In this document: positions 1 through 36,209 of the stretch, in pieces
Position numbering within the stretch: position 1 is the stretch's first letter
Layout: every line of letters begins with the position of its first letter
From: Neoarius graeffei
Taxonomy: Eukaryota > Chordata > Actinopteri > Siluriformes > Ariidae
Assembly: GCF_027579695.1 (NCBI RefSeq)
Contig: NC_083583.1
Location: forward strand, 19,568,257-19,632,256
Direction: 5' to 3'
Length of the DNA: 64,000 bases
The notes under the pieces: model-generated
Database searches by the model: none
Seen by the model: only the letters and a program-made list of their open reading frames with translations
Told to the model about the DNA's origin: nothing
Position numbers and translations under genes: made by a program

Positions 1-240
1 GGTTTAAAGGGAAACATTTAAATGTTTTGGAATGACCTAGTCAAAGCCCAGACCTCAATCCAATTGAGAATCTGTGCATAACTAAATTTGCTGTACAGCA
101 ATGCAACCCATCTAACTTGAAGGAGTTGGAGCAGTTTTGCCTTGAGGAATGGGCAACAATCCCAGTGGCAAGATGTGCTAAGCTAATAGAGACATACCCC
201 AAGAGACTTGCAGCTGTAATTGCAGCAAAAGGTGGCTCTA

Positions 241-1844
241 CAGTGGTGCTTGAAAGTTTGTGAACCCTTTAGAATTTTCTATATTTCTGCATAAATATGA
301 CCTAAAACATCATCAGATTTTCACACAAGTCCTAAAAGTAGATAAAGAGAACCCAGTTAAACAAATGAGACAAAAATATTATACTTGGTCATTTATTTAT
401 TGAGGAAAATGATCCAATATTACATATCTGTGAGTGGCAAAAGTATGTGAACCTTTGCTTTCAATATCTGGTGTGACCCCCTTGTACGGCAATAATTGCA
501 ACTACACATTTCTGGTAACTGTTGATCAGTCCTGCACACCGGCTTGGGGGAATTTGAGCCCATTCCTCCGTACAGAACAGCTTCAACTCTGGGATGTTGG
601 TGGGTTTCCTCACATGAACTGCTCGCTTCAGGTCCTTCCACAACATTTCCATTGGATTAAGGTCAGGACTTTGACTTGGCCATTCCAAAACATTACCTTT
701 ATTCTTTAACCATTTTTGGTAGAATGACTTGTGTGCTTAGGGTCATTGTCTTGCTGCATGACCCACCTTCTCTTGAGATTCAGTTCCTGGACAGATGTCC
801 TGACATTTTCCTTTAGAATTTGCTGGTATAATTCAGAATTCATTGTTCCATCAATGATGGTAAGCCGCCCTGGCCCAGATGCAGCAAAACAGGCCCAAAC
901 CATGATACTCCCACCACCATGTTTCACAGATGGGATAAGGTTCTTATGCTGGAATGCAGTGTTTTCCTTTCTCCAAACATAACACTCCTCATTTAAACCA
1001 AAAAGTTCTAGTTTGGTCTCATCCATCCACAAAACATTTTTCCAATAGCCTTCTGGCTTGTCCATGTGATCTTTAGCAAACCAGATGAGCAGCAATGTTC
1101 TTTTTGGAGAGCACTGGATTTCTCCTTGCAACCCTGCCATGCACACCATTGTTGTTCAGTGTTCTCCTGATGGTGGACTCATGAACATTAACATTAGCCA
1201 ATGTGAGAGAGGCCTTCAGTTGCTTAGAAGTTACCGTGCGGTCCTTTGTGACCTTGACAACTATTACACGCCTTGCTCTTGGAGTGATCTTTGTTGGTCA
1301 ACCACTCCTGGGGAGGGTAACAATGGTCTTGAATTTCCTCCATTTGTACACAATCTGTCTGATTGTGGATTGGTGGAGTCCAAACTCTTTAGAGATGGTT
1401 TTGTAACCTTTTCCAGCCTGATGAGCATCAACAACGCTTTTTCTGAGGTCCTCAGAAATCTCTTTTGTTCGTGCCATGATACACTTCCCCAAACATGTGT
1501 TGTGAAGATCAGACTTTGATAGATCTCTGTTCTTTAAATAAAACAGGGTGCCCACTCACACCTGATTGTCATCCCATTGATTGAAAACACCTGACTCGAA
1601 TTTCACCTTCAAATTAACTGCTAATCCTAGAGGTTCACATACTTTTGCCACTCACAGATATGTAATATTGGATCATTTTTCTCAATAAATAAATGACCAA
1701 GTATAATATTTTTATTTCATTTGTTTAACTGGGTTCTCTTTATCTACTTTTAGGACTTGTGTGAAAATCTGATGATGTTTTCGGTCATATTTATGCAGAA
1801 ATATAGAAAATTCTAAAGGGTTCACAAACTTTCAAGCGCCACTG
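241..1844 (-). mobile_element. Tc1/mariner element, copy A (TIR CAGTGGTGCTTGAAAG)
   Basis: The termini CAGTGGTGCTTGAAAGTTTG and CAAACTTTCAAGCGCCACTG are imperfect inverted repeats flanked by TA at 239-240 and 1845-1846. Long terminal inverted repeats extend inward (TTTAGAATTTTCTATATTTC on the left, its complement on the right). A broken transposase gene lies on the minus strand. A second copy is at 10854-12861. Confidence 0.88.
461..1477 (-). pseudogene. Tc1-type transposase pseudogene (copy A)
   Basis: Minus-strand start at 1477 (MARTKEISEDLRKSVV) leads into an N-terminal helix-turn-helix (YKTISKEFGLHQSTIRQIVY). Catalytic segments follow in different frames: VLWMDETKLELFG (first Asp), WVMQQDNDPKHTS (second Asp) and SPDLNPMEMLW (Glu). 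Small indels near 700 and about 1150-1330 break the frame, for example where copy B reads CCATTCTTTGG and this copy CCATTTTTGG. The end reads GGHTRY-stop. The intact family protein is about 340 residues. Confidence 0.82.
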
Positions 1845-2084
1845 TATAAAGTATTGACTTTTTTTGGGGGGGTTGAATACTTATGCACACCCCAGATTTC
1901 TTTTTTTTTATCTTAATTATTGTTTGTGTCACAATAAAAAAAACAATGTGCACCTTTAAAGTGGTAGGCATGTTGTGTAAATCAAACGGTGCTAACCCCC
2001 CAAAAATCCATTTTAATTCCAGCTTGTAATGCAACAAAACAGGACAAACACCAAGGGGGATGAATACTTTTGCAAGACACTTTA

Positions 2085-2400
2085 TAAGACCTGTCAAATC
2101 TGCATTATTCATCCAGGAGTGGAGCTCAATGTGCTTTTCTGCTGTTGTAGAACATCTTCCTCAAGGTCCACCATGTGCGTTCTTCGATGCTTTTCTGCTC
2201 CTCATGGTTGTAAAGAGTGGCTGTTTGAGTTCCCCGTCAGCTCAAACCAATCGCGCTGCTCTCTAAATGCTCTCATGTTCACTGGATGTTTCTTTGTTTT
2301 CCACACCAGGTTTGAGTCAATAGTTTTTTGTGTAAAGCCTAGACACTGTTGTGCATGAAAATCCCAGGAGTTCAGATGTTGTAGTTTCCAAGGGATGCGC
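2085..2400. repeat. Old dispersed repeat, also present at 50040-50640
   Basis: Shares GCATGAAAATCCCAGGAG, a CAGCTCAAACCA-type segment and the hypothetical peptide AVVEHLPQ (AVVPHLPQ at 50,3 kb, minus strand) with the repeat at 50040-50640. I do not recognise the family. It lies about 210 bp upstream of the tead1 microexon. Confidence 0.45.
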
Positions 2401-2612
2401 AAAACTTTTGCCCACATGAATTGTAAAAGAACAGTTCTTGGTAGGCGATTCAGACTTTTTGGACCCTGTGGTGATCTGTGGTTGGTTCTTTTTGTTAAAA
2501 TGATAATTAACCAGCCGTCGCTAAACATGACGGTGCCTGTCCGTGCTGTGTGCTGATGTGAGCAGTGTGTGAAGCGTACGATTACAGTGAAGCCTTGTCT
2601 GTTTCTGTTTAG

Positions 2613-27275
<24,663 letters not shown>

Positions 27276-28321
27276 AGCTCGTGCCAGCCAGCAGATCTGT
27301 CCTATAGACTCTGAACCTCAATAAATAAAAAAAAAAATTAAAAAAAAGTGGCAGTGCCTCTAGTTCAACACTCACCCGCAGCGATTCGAGCTCTCATCCG
27401 GGTGACGCTTATTGTTATTATTATATATTTTTTTTCTTTCAGTCCTTATTAATGTATATGTGTTCGATGTTTTGACTGCAGCTGTGAATCACGGTACAGT
27501 TGTATTATGTTTTGATACAGGAAAGAATCATTTTAAAGGAAGCCTAATCGACTTTTCTCTGTAGGTTGTGTGTATATATAAAGTGGCAGTATGAGTAGAC
27601 TTCGAAGTTGGCCTGAATTAGATTAAATCTGGCCGAGAAAGACAATGTTCTAGGTTTTAATCCTATTATAATTAATGTACACCTTAAAAACAGATTTAGC
27701 CTTTAGGTTCATATAAAACATACCGTCTATGAATGTGTACGTGTCTGTGTATAAATCTATATACCCACATACCTGTAGTCTTTCCAAAGATTCAAAAAGT
27801 ATTTCATTTTGGAACATTTGGTTGATTATAGAGGAATAACTCTCGAGGCCATCGAAATAATAATAATAACAACAATAAGAATAATACAGTTACTGAATTT
27901 CGGCATCTGTACCATTCAGGGAATTTAATTGTCCAGCCCTTGAAAAGTCTCACATGTCTCATCTGCAATAAAAAAAAAAAAAAAAGATCCTCTACTCTAT
28001 TTACTTGCCGCAAATAGTTCCTGCTAACGTTTTAGCGGTAAAACTAAAGAGTCACTAAGGGTGCTTTCACAACTATTATTCCGTTTGTCGAGTCCGAATC
28101 CGAATGAATCGAATACTTTTGGTATGTTTTCTATTCAGCTGCACATAATTAAACAATACAAAACGAAGGGCTGAAAACCCCTGTGTTCGTAAAATGTTTC
28201 ATTCCTTGCTCAGAAATACAGCGACGGAAAAAAGTAAGCGAAATAATTCAAGGGTGTAGAATGTACAGAAATCACAAAAATGACTTCTGGAAATTAGTCG
28301 CATCCAATTTTATTGCCTTAA

Positions 28322-29346
28322 AGTGCCATTCCACCATTGGATGTATTCTTTGGCATAAAATACAATATATTTTGACAACATATATAAATGGTATCACTAG
28401 GTAGAGAAATCTTTTAGCTTCAAAATGATATATCAGGGCGGCACGGTGGTGTAGTGGTTAGCGCTGTCGCCTCACAGCAAGAAGGTCCTGGGTTCGAGCC
28501 CCGGGGCTGGCGAGGGCCTTTCTGTGTGGAGTTTGCATGTTCTCCCCGTGTCCGCGTGGGTTTCCTCCAGGTGCTCCGGTTTCCCCCACAGTCCAAAGAC
28601 ATGCAGGTTAGGTTAACTGGTGACTCTAAATTGACCGTAGGTGTGAATGTGAGTGTGAATGGTTGTCTGTGTCTATGTGTCAGCCCTGTGATGACCTGGC
28701 GACTTGTCCAGGGTATACCCCGCCTTTCACCCGTAGTCAGCTGGGATAGGCTCCAGCTTGCCTGTGACCCTGTAGAACAGGATAAAGCGGCTAGAGATAA
28801 TGAGATGAGATGATATATCAAACATAATTTTTAGACAACGGCAAGTATATTAATTTTGCGACCAAAGTCACCTACCCTTTTAATTTCCGCGTGTGATGTC
28901 ATCGGCAGGTTCCCCTTCTTGTGTACCACGTGACGTGGCACATATTATCAGCAATGGCGGATAGAACGCGATAAAAATAATACCAATAAATCTAGCTAAT
29001 ACCAATAAATCTAGCTAACTGAAAGATTAACTCAAAATTTTTCGCAATTTTTTTGGCCCCCATATACGAGGAGAAATGACTCTCTCACTTTGGGGGTTTC
29101 CTGGTCTAAAAATAGACCGACACGTGGTACACAAGAAGGGGAACCTGCCGATGACATCACGTTTCACTACCGCGCGGAAATTAAAAGGGTAGGTGACTTT
29201 GGTCGCAAAATTAATATACTTGTCGTTGTCAAAAAATTATGTTTGATATATCATTTTGAAGCTAAAAGATTTCTCTGTCTAGTCATGTTGTCATAAAATA
29301 TATTGTATTTTATGCCAAAGAATACATCCAATGGTGGAATGGCACT
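28322..29346. mobile_element. TTAA-flanked transposon with ~250-bp terminal inverted repeats
   Basis: AGTGCCATTCCACCATTGGA at the left and its complement at the right are flanked by TTAA (28318-28321 and 29347-29350). The inverted repeats continue through GTATTCTTTGGCATAAAATA, then past the SINE through GCGACCAAAGTCACCTACCC and GGCAGGTTCCCCTTCTTGTG. Kolobok or piggyBac type; no transposase. A SINE interrupts the left arm. Confidence 0.85.
28436..28810 (+). mobile_element. SINE family 1 in the left arm of a TTAA element
   Basis: TGATATATCA flanks it (28426-28435 and 28811-28820). The uninterrupted target is readable from the right arm of the host element as the complement of TTTGATATATCATTTTG. 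Full length. Confidence 0.92.
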
Positions 29347-29748
29347 TTAATGTGACACAGATTTGATTTTTTTTTTTTTTCAGGACTGTGTGGACACAAA
29401 CACATGATCTTTTCAAATCAGACCTGAGTCACTGGCCGAGACTGGATGCGTATCTTATTAGTGATGAGGCGACACGGTCCGAACGGATTTCATTGGCTTT
29501 TTCACAACGCTCCTGAACAGATCAGTGTTAACAGGGTCAGAGAAACAGCAGTGTAGGACAGTGACATCAGGGACCATATTCAGGGGAAGGATAAGGAAAT
29601 TAGGACTTTTACTTCATACATAGAGAATCGATTCAAGCAAAACTGGAAGGAACAAACCGAAACTGACGAGTGTAGTGAAACAACTGCTTAAGAAATCTAT
29701 GTGCGAATGCGGGACGTTTCAATGGACAGATGTCCTCATGATATTTAA

Positions 29749-30052
29749 AGCCTAGGTCACAACCGGACGTACGATTTTTTTGGCCGTGCGATTTTTGGCG
29801 TTTCCCAAATCGCTGCGTTTTTTTTGTTCGTGGAGAAAGACGCGCGTTGGCTGTAAGTTTGTCTTGCAACCTGGAAAAAAACGTAAGCGCCCGTAGAGTT
29901 TGTTTGACATGACAAAGAACCTCTGCAGCTGGTCTGCGGCCAGTCTACGGCTCGAAAATCAGCACGTCACATGCGCGCCCTCTGTGCGTTTCTTGCGTTT
30001 TTTGCACGTAGACCGGCCGTAGGAGCACGTACGGCCGGTTGTGACCGAGGCT
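29749..30052. mobile_element. 304-bp MITE (TIR AGCCTAGGTCACAACCGG), TAA target site
   Basis: Left AGCCTAGGTCACAACCGGAC, right CGGCCGGTTGTGACCGAGGC then T, flanked by TAA on both sides (29746-29748 and 30053-30055). A TAA duplication suggests PIF/Harbinger. It is rich in CGTACG-type palindromes and has no coding capacity. Confidence 0.7.
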
Positions 30053-30056
30053 TAAC

Positions 30057-30757
30057 AGTTATTCCACGAAATCGAGTCGTATATGCACCGATGGCCAACG
30101 AGGCACATAGCACCGAGTCGGCTCTAAGCCATGTACGATGAGATTGACTGGAATAACTGTTTTATTCTATCCACATTCACTGGATTTTGAGAAACAGAGC
30201 ATTTAAAAAAAAAATAAATTAAATAAATAAGAACTTTATACAAAACGTCCGACAAAATCAATTCCGCTTAACAAACCGGCAAAATGACAGGAGCAATTTG
30301 TGAAAAATGCTATAATAATTCTTGAAAAATAAAAAAGATACGTTCTTACCATCAAATACTTTCATTCCATATTTTGTTGCTTTTTTTTTGGTATTTTTTG
30401 GGGTTTTGTTTTCGAGTTGAGTTTTTATTTCATCCTTGGTTGATTCAGTAACACACGCTGCCATTTTCTTCTTCATCTTCTTTAGGTTTTTTTTTTTGGC
30501 ACTTTGTAAACCAACTTAATGGTGCATTACTGCCACCAACTGGGCTGGAGTGTGGAACAGGCGATATTGGGGACTGAAAAAAAATTCTTTTAGCTATTTC
30601 TGTTTCTTTTAAATGCTTGATAACAAAGTGATATCTGACTAGATGCGTGCCGCCGTTTTGTTTTTCTCTACTCTTGGTATGTGAGCTGATATCCTAGTAG
30701 TAGAGTAGCCAATCAGAGCGCACGATTACTCGTATCCAGTGAATGCGGATAGAATAA
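30057..30757 (-). repeat. Foldback repeat with captured transposase exon, copy 1
   Basis: It starts CAGTTATTCCACGAAATCGA and ends with GTATCCAGTGAATGCGGATA; the complement TTCTATCCACATTCACTGGA also occurs near the start. Related copies are at 47689-47988 and 57570-58440 (opposite orientation). Each holds the same 5' exon. It may be the 5' part of a larger element. Confidence 0.65.
30350..30464 (-). pseudogene. Crypton/DUF3504-like first exon, second example
   Basis: Minus-strand ATG at 30464 gives MAACVTESTKDEIKTQLENK then TPKNTKKKATKYGMKVFD and a donor G|GTAAGAACG. Length (115 nt), end phase and the LEN..PK.TK..ATK.G.K.F pattern match the plus-strand exon at 16813-16927, although the surrounding repeats differ. 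Coding beyond the donor is absent. Confidence 0.6.
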
Positions 30758-32524
30758 AGATAGATATTCCAAATAATCCGAATTGTGCAATGAAGCTTGT
30801 AATGTGAACGTGATCGAAATAAACACTCAAATTAACAGTTAAAAGTATTTTATGTATTTTCGAATCATTAAGAGTCGAATCATTTTCTCAGTGCAGTCAA
30901 ACCAAGTTCACTGAGACCACGTGCTCTCATACCATGTGTTTTTTTTTTTCCCTTCTTCTTCTCCCCCCCCGCCTGATTGCGGTGTGCTCACCTGAACTAC
31001 ACCGAGGGCAAAAACACACTAGGTTTCAATTCAAACAGACCAAACGGTGCATGTGTGAAAGCACCCTAAAAGCACGAAAGCACTACATATAACACCAGAG
31101 GCAAACTGATTGTCAAAATGTCCCGAGCACTTGGATTCTTTTGGGACATGCCTTATCAAGCGAACCTATGTTTTCAGTTTATTCGACGAGACACAATCAT
31201 ATTATCTACAGACATCAGGGAAGATTCGTTCAAAACTCGTCCTTTAATCGCGTACCTGTCCCGTTTTCATGAGTCCTATCCCAGTGTCCTATGCTGCCTT
31301 TAACCCCAACATCAAGCCTCTGTGGCCTCCGAAAACTGCGAGCCTTAACTACGGCTGTGAGAGATTTGTTTGTTCCTTCAAAAAAAAAAAATTAAAAAAA
31401 AAAAAGATGCCACTAAAACTGTGAGCTCTTTCCTAAGCTGGAAGACTTTTCACGTCCTCGTCCCATGTCGTTCCATGGAAGTGTACAGTCCCAGAGCTGC
31501 CAAAGCGTAACAAAGCACAGTGCCTTAACGGATGCCTGTATTCACGTGAGCTGAGAAAACACTAAGAATCATCGTTTTGTGGTCGAATGAGAAAAGACTA
31601 GCGTGGCTAGTGTGCACGTCAGCTCCAACTACCACTACATCCTAGAAGTCTAGTCAAACACTACCAAACTAGCCATGCCTTTCTTATCAGAAAAGACCAA
31701 AAAATAAAAATCCCTGGAGGCACGATGAATCTCCGCCTCGTTTCCTGCACTGTAGCATACAAGTGCCTTTGGTTCACGTTTTTCCAGCTTAGAAAAGACA
31801 AAATCGTATTTTGCATGACTATGATCAGAACCAAATACATGGATGTAAAGTCAAATATTCACCACAATGCCTTGCTAAAAGTTTATAGTCGACAACAAGG
31901 GACAGTGGATCAATAGTAAAAATATAATGTATCAATTTATAATTAATCAGAGATTAATTATTATTTGTTCTGTTGTAAAATATTTTGAGACGCATCTGAG
32001 TTTGTGTTCAATCCAGATTTTTAAAAATCCTGATCTTGTTAAAGACGGCTTGTGACTGTAAATTGGAAGCCCTTTGTGATATTTTCTCAAGACTGGTGGG
32101 TTTTGTCGTTTGTTTGTTTGGTTTTTTATTTTGTTTTGTTTGTTTTCAGAATGTATAACTGACATTTTCTTTCGGGGAATATATTATGAACACTATTCGG
32201 AGTGGATTTTAAAAGTCCGCGTTATTGGTTAGAATCTTTACAAACCTTCAGCACAGTCGAACGTTATCCTTTAACACTATTCACCCGTGTTATTTGTTCA
32301 TTTCACGTGTTTCTAAACTGCTGTCATATGGTTTTAACAGTTTCATTGATCTCTGTGTTGTATTGCTTCATGTAAACCGTGGACTTTAGTATGCGTAACA
32401 CGAAAATGACAAATAATTTTGATTTTATTTCCCCATTTATTTCTCTATTCTGGTTCACATTGTGTGAGTTTCGTATGGAGATTTTTCATGTATTACTGTT
32501 CTACGTGTACACAGCGTTTTTTGG

Positions 32525-32562
32525 GTTTTTTTTTTTTTTTTTTTGGGGGGGGGGGGGGGAGT
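32525..32562. repeat. Poly(T)-poly(G) tract
   Basis: A long T run is followed directly by about thirteen G. Such tracts are prone to assembly error and polymerase slippage. Confidence 0.85.
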
Positions 32563-33358
32563 TTTGTGACGACGTCAGTATATTCGGAAGCCAGTGTGGC
32601 CGTGATGCTGTTACTGCTGCACTGCTGGCAATTCGGACCTTCCGTTCCACCCAGAAGACGATCCCAGCTGCCCCACCTTTACTTCACCTGGGAGCTGAAT
32701 ACAAAACGATCGTACGCTGAATGTTAAGAGGACGTTAATTTCGATAGTAACGGACACTGAGCAGTCGCTTTCTAGAGGAATGATGACCGCACGTCAGCAG
32801 TCTAGCTCTTTGTTTCTTGATTTATATTTTTGTCTATGTGTAGGTACTGGTACCTCCTTTGTTCGTTATCATTTAAGAAGTTGGCTTTAAAGTGAACTAT
32901 TCTCTAGTTCAAAATAGTATCATTTAAAAAAAAAGAAAACTATTGGGTTTGTGTGCAGAGTTTTTTTTTTTTGTAAAAAGGTGCTTTGTATAAAATTATA
33001 TATTCTGGCTTTTCTTGGTACAAAGGCGTGAGATCTTTTAATATCATTAATAATGGTGAAGCGCTGGAGCAAAGCTGAGAGAAAGGAGACGGGAAACCCT
33101 GCTATGTGTACGTGTTCCTTACTGCATATGGTCTTGTCTTTGCTCTGTAACATTTTTGATGCCTTCTTGATAAAGTGGTAGATATTTTGTAGCTTTCTAG
33201 ATACTTTGTATGTATACCATATTGAATAAAATAAATAAGGAAAAACAGCCATGCATCCTTGAATTTAAGGCAACACACTGATGCGGTGAGCGTTCCCATG
33301 CTGTACACATAAACAATGGAAGAGTTTAATGTTGTATTTTTATGGCAATAATAATAAT

Positions 33359-33718
33359 CATCTCATCTCATTATCTCTAGCCGCTTTATCCTGTTCTACA
33401 GGGTCGCAGGCAAGCTGGAGCCTATCCCAGCTGACTATGGGCAAGAGGCAGGGTACACCCTGGACAAGTCGCCAGGCCATCGCAGGGCTGACACAGAGAC
33501 AAACAACCATTCACATTCGCACCTACGGTCAATTTAGAGCCACCAGTTAGCCTAACCTGCATGTCTTTGGACTGTGGGGGAAACCCGAGGAAACCCACGC
33601 AGACCCGGGGAGAACATGCAAACTCCACACAGAAAGGCCCTTATCAGCCACTGGGCTTGAACCCAGGACCTTCTTGCTGTGAGGCAAAAGTGCTAACCAC
33701 TACACCACTGTGCCGCCC
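33359..33718 (-). mobile_element. SINE family 1
   Basis: Minus-strand copy with tail TCATCTCATCTCATTATCTC and head complement CACTGTGCCGCC at 33718. More diverged than most copies. Confidence 0.87.
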
Positions 33719-33719
33719 A

Positions 33720-34080
33720 GCTATCAAGGACAATTTCAAAGTATCTCTCAAAACCCTAGAAATTGACCTCAACTCCTGGGAGTCGCTTGCTCAGGATCAT
33801 CCAACATGGCGAGCAAAGCTCACCAGTGGTGCACATGCAGCAGAGATGAAATGCATCACCCAGGCCCAGAAGAAACGAGCTGCACAGAAGGCTTAAACTA
33901 TCGCCACCCCCACTACAGCACCTGCCCACATGTGCCCGACATGTGGGCTTACCTTCAAAGCCCGAATTGGCCTCATCGGTCACCTCTGGACCCACAACCG
34001 CCACCCACCAAACTGAAGTCATGGTCATCTTCAACCCCGAAGGACGAACATCATGAAGTACACGAAACAACATAAGACAG
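33720..34080 (+). pseudogene. C-terminal remnant of a non-LTR retrotransposon ORF2 with a C2H2 finger
   Basis: Plus-strand frame reads IKDNFKVSLKTLEIDLNSWE, SLAQDHPTWRAKLTSGAHAA ending QKKRAAQKA; after a stop the same sense strand has CPTCGLTFKARIGLIGHLWTH. RT proteins often annotated as craniofacial development protein 2-like end this way (NSWE.LA.DR..WR, then CP.CG..F.ARIGL.SH). Only the tail is present. Confidence 0.6.
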
Positions 34081-34254
34081 GTGCGAAGGGACATTGCGCA
34101 TGTTTGCAAATGTTCATTTTAGTGCAGAAATATGTTTGAAAAATTCGGGTTTTACCAGGATATTACAAGACAAGTGCAAAGTGAGCAGTGTGCAAACGGG
34201 CAGTGCAGTGCAAATGGATCAGAATTTAAAGAGAAAACTGTAGTTTCAGTTCGA

Positions 34255-34600
34255 ACTGTTTGACTCCTGTCAGTTCTTCAGGGGTAACAGTGAGTTGAGG
34301 ATTCTGACTGCCTGGGGGAAGAAGCTGTTGCAGTGTCTGGCAGTGACCGTTCGGATGCTATGGTAACTTCTGCCAGATGGCAGGAGGGAGAACAGTTGAT
34401 ATGATGGGTGGGACTTGTCCTGCACTATGCTGTTGGCACGGCGGATGATGCGCTTCTTATAAGGTTGGGAGATGGGTGGGAGAGGAACCCCAGTGATCCT
34501 CTCTGCCGTTCTCACTATCCACTGTAGGGACCTTTGTTCAGCGATGTCGCAGTTCTTGAACCACACAGTGCTGTAACAGCAGAGAACACTCTCAATGGTC
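34255..34600 (-). pseudogene. Rex1/L2-type LINE fragment (end of ORF2)
   Basis: Minus-strand peptide WFKNCDIAEQRSLQWIVRTA, ERITGVPLPPISQPYKKRII and HPSYQLFSLLPSGRSYHSIR, ending FFPQAVRILN. It matches the conserved end of fish Rex1/L2 reverse transcriptases (VRTA..I.G..LP...D.Y..R...A..I..D..HPS..LF.LLPSG.RYRS). Confidence 0.7.
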
Positions 34601-35260
34601 CCTCAGTAGAAGGATGACCTGGAAGACGAGAGGAGGATCCAATCAACCATGAAAACCTTTGGTGCTCTTCAGAAGCTACTCTGGTCTCATCATGACATTA
34701 AAATAGCAACCAAGATTAAAGACATATATGCAACAAATACTGCGCAAAAAAGAGCAGAAGATACCAGATGTGGAGGTGCTCAAACATGCTGAAACAGTCA
34801 GTGGTGTCATGATCCATCATCATTACAGCCTCTCAGCTGCATTGGGCTGGTCCCATCAGAAGAATGTCAGATCAACGCCTTCCAAAAGCAGTATTTTTCT
34901 GCCAAAATCTATGCAACAGGAAGCAAGGTGAACAGAAACTGCTACAAGTGACATGAGGAACACAGCCATGAATGACAACACCTGGGAAAGTGATGCTATG
35001 GATGAAAAAAAGATAGCATGGCCATCGTTGTGAAGAAGTGAGCCACCATTATTGAAGTGAGTGAAAAGGCAGAAAGATTACAAAAGGACTCATAAATGTA
35101 GACATTGTATCCCAGACCACTCGATACATACCTGTGACGGATGTGGACAACATTGTTGATCCAATTCTGGCCTTGTAATCCACAAACAAGCTTGTCCAAG
35201 GTAAACCTCCCAAACACAGTCATCATTGGAATCAATGGACAGAGATTTAGAAGAAGAAGA
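34600..35260 (+). pseudogene. Non-LTR retrotransposon remnant: RT thumb to terminal C2H2 finger
   Basis: Plus-strand DLEDERRIQSTMKTFGALQK then LLWSHHDIKIATKIKDIY resembles the thumb that follows the RT palm. At 35080-35200 the sense strand reads THKCRHCIPDHSIHTCDGCG then SNSGLVIHKQACP, a C2H2 end like that at 33,9 kb. Several stops interrupt it. Confidence 0.5.
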
Positions 35261-35441
35261 AATTTAATTTTCCATACTTTGGTCAAAGAAGACACAGCAA
35301 AGTGTAGCCCATAAGGTTGCTCCATAGATTTTGTCTATAGAGCTGTTACTCTTTGGTTAAATATTCTAACCAACATCCTTATATGAGGCAGTTTCTGTCA
35401 ATGAACCCAACCATTCTGTTAGATCAGGGTTTTGGAAGACG

Positions 35442-35779
35442 TCCATCCATCCATTATCCGTAGCCGCTTCTCCTGTGCAAGGTCCCGAGCAAGCTGGAGC
35501 CTATCCCAGCTGCCTAAGGGCGAGAGGCGGGGTACACCCTAGATAAGTCACCAGGTCATCGCAGGAAGACCTGCAATGACCTTCACACTCTCGTTCACAC
35601 CTACGGTCAATTTAGAGCCACCAATTAACCTAACCGCATGTCTTTGGACTGTGGGGGAAACCAGAGCACCCGAAGGAAACCCACACAGACACGGGGAGAA
35701 CATGCAAACTCCACACAGAAAGGTCCCTGTCGGCTGCTGGGCTCGAACCCAGAACCTTCTTGCTGTGAGGCAACAGTGC
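35442..35779 (-). mobile_element. SINE family 1, diverged, head truncated
   Basis: Tail side TCCATCCATCCATTATCCGT, body AAGCTGGAGCCTATCCCAGC, right end at GCAACAGTG without the CACTACACCACCGTGCCGCC head complement. Confidence 0.8.
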
Positions 35780-36209
35780 GGCAGAAGATGTCCGGTGCCT
35801 TAAAATGATTCCTGAAGCTCATACCAGACCCGTGGCCATTTCCTTATTTCTCCTTTGAGTGTCGCAGTGGATTCAGCTGTGAAATGTGAAGTAATACCAA
35901 TGGTGGACACAAGGGGGAGAGCTTAATCAACTATTCTCTAAGAAAGCATTTCTCTCATGTCAAAACAAAAAGTAAGGATCAAATAATGTGCGATGAGAGA
36001 TCAGTCAAATGTGAAAACTGGTTATCCATTCATCCGGCTTTGACTCACCACAAGCTCCAAACTGTTGGAGTGTTTAATGTCAGCGCCTGTGCTTGATTTC
36101 AACTTGGCTGGAAAACTGATATCAAGGAAACTGCTCTCTTCCATGCTTTTGTTCTTTTCCAAATGATTATACTTGAACAATATCAGTTTATATTATATAG
36201 ACATGAGTG

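Larger units (their letters stand above)
1..2082 (+). mobile_element. Tc1-like element, left end outside the window, split by another Tc1 element
   Basis: Bases 1-238 encode a decayed C-terminal transposase segment (LNPIENLC, then [29 protein letters not shown]), and the tail resumes after 1846. Removing the inserted element at 241-1844 and one TA restores reading through to a short KY-stop ending typical of Tc1 proteins. The 3' terminal repeat, with GAATACTTATGCAC and GAATACTTTTGCAAGACACT motifs, ends at about 2082 before TA. The reading frame already carried lesions. Confidence 0.7.
28058..31067. mobile_element. TIR element (AGGGTGCTTTCACA), shell of a nest
   Basis: AGGGTGCTTTCACA on the left pairs with TGTGTGAAAGCACCCT on the right. 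The inner arms also share features (GTTTG-rich left, AAACAGACCAAACGGTG right). The core includes GGTGTGCTCACCTGAACTAC. The contents 28322-29346, 29749-30052 and 30057-30757 are later insertions. The target duplication is not obvious, so superfamily is uncertain (hAT likely). Confidence 0.5.
27276..33250 (+). other. tead1 downstream region, possible long 3' UTR with proximal and distal poly(A) signals
   Basis: No coding exon is seen here. AATAAA occurs 45 bases after the stop (27320) in an A-rich stretch, and again in GAATAAAATAAATAAG at 33224-33239. The stretches 27276-28057 and 31068-33250 show few recognisable transposons and many U-rich runs, as vertebrate 3' UTRs do. The middle (28058-31067) is occupied by insertions. 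Whether transcription reaches 33250 cannot be decided from sequence. Confidence 0.35.

Noticed and set aside
28454-28813. Recurrent open frames of 80-120 codons (MVSAVASQQEGPGFEPRG and MSLDCGGNRSTRRKPT types) on both strands at many places
   Set aside because: They are the two strands of SINE family 1. The SINE is GC-rich and lacks stops in some frames; position always coincides with a SINE and there is no codon-level conservation beyond the nucleotide repeat.
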